A stretch of 8,209 nt of DNA, from the NCBI GenBank assembly GCA_004347925.1, contig QNVD01000245.1, positions 1 to 8,209 on the forward strand. The letters run 5' to 3'. Numbering within the stretch: position 1 is the first letter of the stretch; every line of letters begins with the position of its first letter. A model generated the notes under the pieces. That model was not told the DNA's origin and did no database searches. It was given only the letters and a program-made list of their open reading frames with translations. The translations under genes were made by a program, and so were the position numbers. Origin of the DNA: Hadesarchaea archaeon. GTDB taxonomy: Archaea > Hadarchaeota > Hadarchaeia > Hadarchaeales > WYZ-LMO6. This document shows positions 6,392 to 8,209 of this stretch, piece after piece.

Positions 6392-6820
6392 ATGCTGGTG
6401 GTGGACGGCAAGGGGCACGTGCTGGGGAGGCTGGCCAGCGTGGTGGCCAAGCGGCTGCTGGAGGGCGAGAGGGTAACCATCGTGAACGCGGAGGAGGTGC
6501 TGATCACGGGTAAGAAGCCCTCCATCCTGGCCTCCTACCAGGCCTGGTTCCAGACCAGGAACCTGGCCAACCCCAGGAAGGGCCCCTTCCACCACAGGCG
6601 CCCTGACGACCTAGTCAGGCTGACCGTGAGGGGGATGCTGCCCAAGCACCAGGAAAAGGGCAGGAAGGCCTACCGCCTGCTCAGGGTCTACGTGGGGGTC
6701 CCACCCGAGTTCCAGGGCAAGGAACTCGCCAGGCTGCCGGAGGCGGAGGCCGAGAAACTGGGCAGGACGCGGTTTATTAAGGTGGGAGAGCTGAGTAGGC
6801 TCCTGGGGGCGAGGTTCTGA
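6392..6820 (+). CDS. rpl13: 50S ribosomal protein L13 (archaeal type)
   Basis: The protein has 142 residues, the usual length for archaeal L13. It starts MLVVDGKGHVLGRLASVVAK, the conserved rRNA-binding N-terminus; VTIVNAEEVLITGKK follows at about residues 29-43, then HHRRPDDLVRLTVRGMLPK at about 68-86, the typical uL13 core. It belongs to the large subunit. The gene starts four bases after the rpl18e stop, and the GGAGTGA ribosome binding site includes that stop codon, so the two genes are translationally coupled. Order and spacing (L18e-L13-S9-RpoN) are the standard archaeal arrangement. Nothing in the protein looks unusual. Confidence 0.97.
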   Translation: MLVVDGKGHVLGRLASVVAKRLLEGERVTIVNAEEVLITGKKPSILASYQAWFQTRNLANPRKGPFHHRRPDDLVRLTVRGMLPKHQEKGRKAYRLLRVYVGVPPEFQGKELARLPEAEAEKLGRTRFIKVGELSRLLGARF

Positions 6821-6831
6821 GCGGAAAAAGG

Positions 6832-7227
6832 GTGATAGAAACGGGAAGGAGGAAGGCGGCGGTGGCCAGGGCGGTGCTCACCGAGGGCACCGGGAAGGTT
6901 TACCTGAACGGGGTCCCCCTGGAGACCTACGGACCGGAGCTGGCCAGGCTGAAGATCCTGGAGCCCCTCCTGCTGGCGGAGGAGGTGGCCAAGAAGGTGG
7001 ACATAAGGGTGAGGGTGAGGGGGGGAGGGGTGATGGGACAGGCCGATGCCGCCAGGACGGCCATAGCCAGGGGCCTGATAGAGTGGGCGAAGGAGGAGAA
7101 ACCGGACCTCAGGGAAATCTTCAGGCAGTACGACTGGACCCTCATAAAGAGCGACACCAGGTTCAAGCTGCCCAAGAAGCCCGAGGGATACGGGGCAAGG
7201 GCCAAATACCAGAAGAGCTACAGGTGA
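6832..7227 (+). CDS. rps9: 30S ribosomal protein S9 (archaeal type)
   Basis: The protein has 131 residues, close to the usual archaeal length. The N-terminus (ETGRRKAAVARAVLTEGTGK), ARLKILEPLLLA at about residues 40-51, GGGVMGQADAARTAIARGL at about 64-82 and the C-terminal YGARAKYQKSYR are all characteristic of uS9; its basic tail reaches the tRNA in the ribosomal P site. The start is read as GTG at 6832, 11 bases after the rpl13 stop, because no ATG exists at the expected N-terminus. Only a weak GCGG lies upstream, so translation probably depends on coupling to rpl13. The context is the conserved ribosomal/RNA polymerase operon. Confidence 0.96.
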   Translation: MIETGRRKAAVARAVLTEGTGKVYLNGVPLETYGPELARLKILEPLLLAEEVAKKVDIRVRVRGGGVMGQADAARTAIARGLIEWAKEEKPDLREIFRQYDWTLIKSDTRFKLPKKPEGYGARAKYQKSYR

Positions 7228-7231
7228 GGGA

Positions 7232-7426
7232 ATGAGGCCTATAAGGTGCATCACCTGCGGGAAGCTCCTGGCCGACAAGTACGAGGAGTTCGACCGCAGG
7301 GTCAAGGCGGGGGAGAACCCGGGAACCGTGCTGGACGAGATGGGGCTCAAGAGGTACTGCTGCAGAACGGTCATGCTCACCAGCGTGGACCTGACCCAGG
7401 AGATCCAGAGGTACCGGAAGTGGTAG
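7232..7426 (+). CDS. rpoN: DNA-directed RNA polymerase subunit N (Rpb10 homologue)
   Basis: The protein has 64 residues and is the small zinc-binding subunit that helps hold the archaeal polymerase D/L platform to the large subunits. The four zinc ligands are visible: C6 and C9 in IRCITCGK and the adjacent pair C43-C44 in KRYCCRT, the atypical CX2C...CC arrangement of Rpb10/RpoN. YEEF and the spacing between the two cysteine pairs also fit. The ATG lies four bases after the rps9 stop, and the GGTGAGG ribosome binding site contains that stop. In many archaea rpoK, eno and rps2 follow; here they do not, and the next gene has its own promoter, so the operon probably ends here. No clear hairpin terminator is seen; the GGTTTTAT at 7453-7460 could serve partly as a T-rich stop. 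Confidence 0.97.
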   Translation: MRPIRCITCGKLLADKYEEFDRRVKAGENPGTVLDEMGLKRYCCRTVMLTSVDLTQEIQRYRKW

Positions 7427-7447
7427 GCTGACTACCCGCCTCGGTGA

Positions 7448-7462
7448 GAAAAGGTTTTATCC
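7448..7462 (+). promoter_or_regulatory. TATA-box promoter of the acetoacetate decarboxylase-family gene
   Basis: GAAAAGGTTTTATCC is an AT-rich patch in a GC-rich surrounding. TTTTAT is centred about 26 bases before the GTG codons at 7483 and 7486, the archaeal TATA-to-start spacing, which implies a leaderless transcript. No purine-rich ribosome binding site precedes these GTG codons, in line with that reading. Confidence 0.45.
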
Positions 7463-7485
7463 CCCTCAGCCCACTTCTCTTCGTG

Positions 7486-8209
7486 GTGCTCCGGGGTGGT
7501 AAGGAAGGCCTCTCCATTCCCTTCGATTCCTCCCTCTACGGCACCCACCTTTCCCCCGGCACCCCGGCGGAGCGCCTCAAGATAGAGTACAGGAACTGCG
7601 AGTGCCTGCTGGCCATGGTGGAGACGGACAGGGCGGTGGAGGCCCTCCTCCCCGAGGGGGTGGAGCTCTTCTCCGACCCCCCCTACGCGGGCCTCTGGAT
7701 CTCCCACTATTCCTTCTCCACCCTGGGGGAGTACTACGAGTTCCTCTCCGTGATCCAAGCCAGGGACGTCAGGGGGGAGCTGGGGTACTACATCCCCTAC
7801 ATCTACGTGACCAACGACGCGGCCATGGCGGCCGGAAGGGAGCTGGCGGGGGCGCCCAAGAAGCTGGCCCACATAGAGTTCTCCAAGGAGTACGACGTGG
7901 TTCAGGCCATCATGGAGAGGCCCAGGGGGAAGAGGCTCCTCACCTTCACCTTCAAGCCTGAGGAGAGGGTGGCCATGGATCTGGTCAACGCCGTCCTCCC
8001 CAAGCCCACCCCCCTCCTCTCCGTCAGGCACCTGCCACCCATCAGGGGAGGGGATGGCCTGACCCAGCTGGTGAAGTGGTACTCGGACGTGGACTTCCAC
8101 AGGGACCCGCAGGGAAGGGAGACCATCTGGACGGGACCGGCCTCCGTGACCTACGACTCCCCCTCCGCGGTGGACCCCATCCACCGGATCCCCATCAGGG
8201 AGGTGGTGG
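7486..8209 (+). CDS. acetoacetate decarboxylase-family protein, 3' end outside the window
   Basis: The frame is open from GTG 7486 (or the adjacent GTG 7483) to the right edge, giving 241 codons and no stop. The centre carries the family signature: YIPYIYVTNDAAMAAGRELAG leads directly into APKKLA, with the lysine pair K125-K126 (codons at 7858-7863). In Clostridium acetobutylicum enzyme the first lysine of such a pair (K115) forms the Schiff base and the second (K116) lowers its pKa. E85 in YYEFL probably matches the active-site glutamate E76. Family proteins are usually 245-265 residues, so little is missing. True acetoacetate decarboxylases turn acetoacetate into acetone and CO2, but the superfamily also holds aldolases and dehydratases, so the substrate here is open. 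The gene follows rpoN by 59 bases with its own TATA box and is probably a separate unit. A 250-codon frame on the opposite strand is a shadow. Confidence 0.85.
   Translation, partial: MLRGGKEGLSIPFDSSLYGTHLSPGTPAERLKIEYRNCECLLAMVETDRAVEALLPEGVELFSDPPYAGLWISHYSFSTLGEYYEFLSVIQARDVRGELGYYIPYIYVTNDAAMAAGRELAGAPKKLAHIEFSKEYDVVQAIMERPRGKRLLTFTFKPEERVAMDLVNAVLPKPTPLLSVRHLPPIRGGDGLTQLVKWYSDVDFHRDPQGRETIWTGPASVTYDSPSAVDPIHRIPIREVV

Noticed and set aside
7432..8184. 250-codon open frame on the minus strand
   Set aside because: It is the shadow of the decarboxylase-family gene, whose plus-strand frame has clear catalytic motifs; the minus product is Gly/His/Val-rich without a recognisable domain.

Overview
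The window is archaeal. It encodes archaeal/eukaryotic-type ribosomal proteins (S8e, L18e, archaeal L13 and S9), the archaeal RNA polymerase subunit RpoN (Rpb10 type), and TATA-box promoters with leaderless or very short-leader starts. The DNA is GC-rich by eye. Arginine is written mostly as AGG, and coding strands are strongly purine-loaded, which fits a thermophile. An SMC-ScpA-ScpB set together with a DUF39-CBS homocysteine-biosynthesis protein suggests a euryarchaeal or Hadarchaeota-like lineage rather than a typical Crenarchaeote, but I cannot place it firmly.

Two gene blocks diverge from a short pyrimidine-rich intergenic region at about 5910-6024. Leftward (minus strand) runs smc, scpA, scpB, rps8e: a condensin operon with a ribosomal protein at its end. 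After a 92-base gap with a new promoter come a DUF39-CBS protein and a small helix-turn-helix regulator of the COG2522 type. Rightward (plus strand) runs rpl18e, rpl13, rps9, rpoN, the conserved archaeal ribosomal/RNA polymerase cluster, tightly packed with overlapping stop codons and ribosome binding sites. It is followed by a separately promoted acetoacetate-decarboxylase-family gene that runs off the right edge.

Two observations stand out. First, the SMC protein has intact N- and C-terminal ATPase heads but is only 725 residues long and has no recognisable hinge; its two arms meet at a short proline-containing break close to the midpoint. It is nevertheless encoded with ScpA and ScpB, so it looks like a hinge-less condensin. 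Second, the same palindrome, ATAAC-NNN-GTTAT, occurs at two places (442-454 and 2042-2054), each inside the promoter of one of two adjacent genes: the regulator and the DUF39-CBS gene. This suggests that the regulator, which carries a possible cysteine-based sensor (C5, C93, C96), controls itself and homocysteine synthesis.

No RNA genes, insertion sequences, CRISPR arrays or long repeats are visible. The only stretches without a confident gene are short: 1-112, 431-532, 2033-2124, 5910-6024 and 7427-7482.
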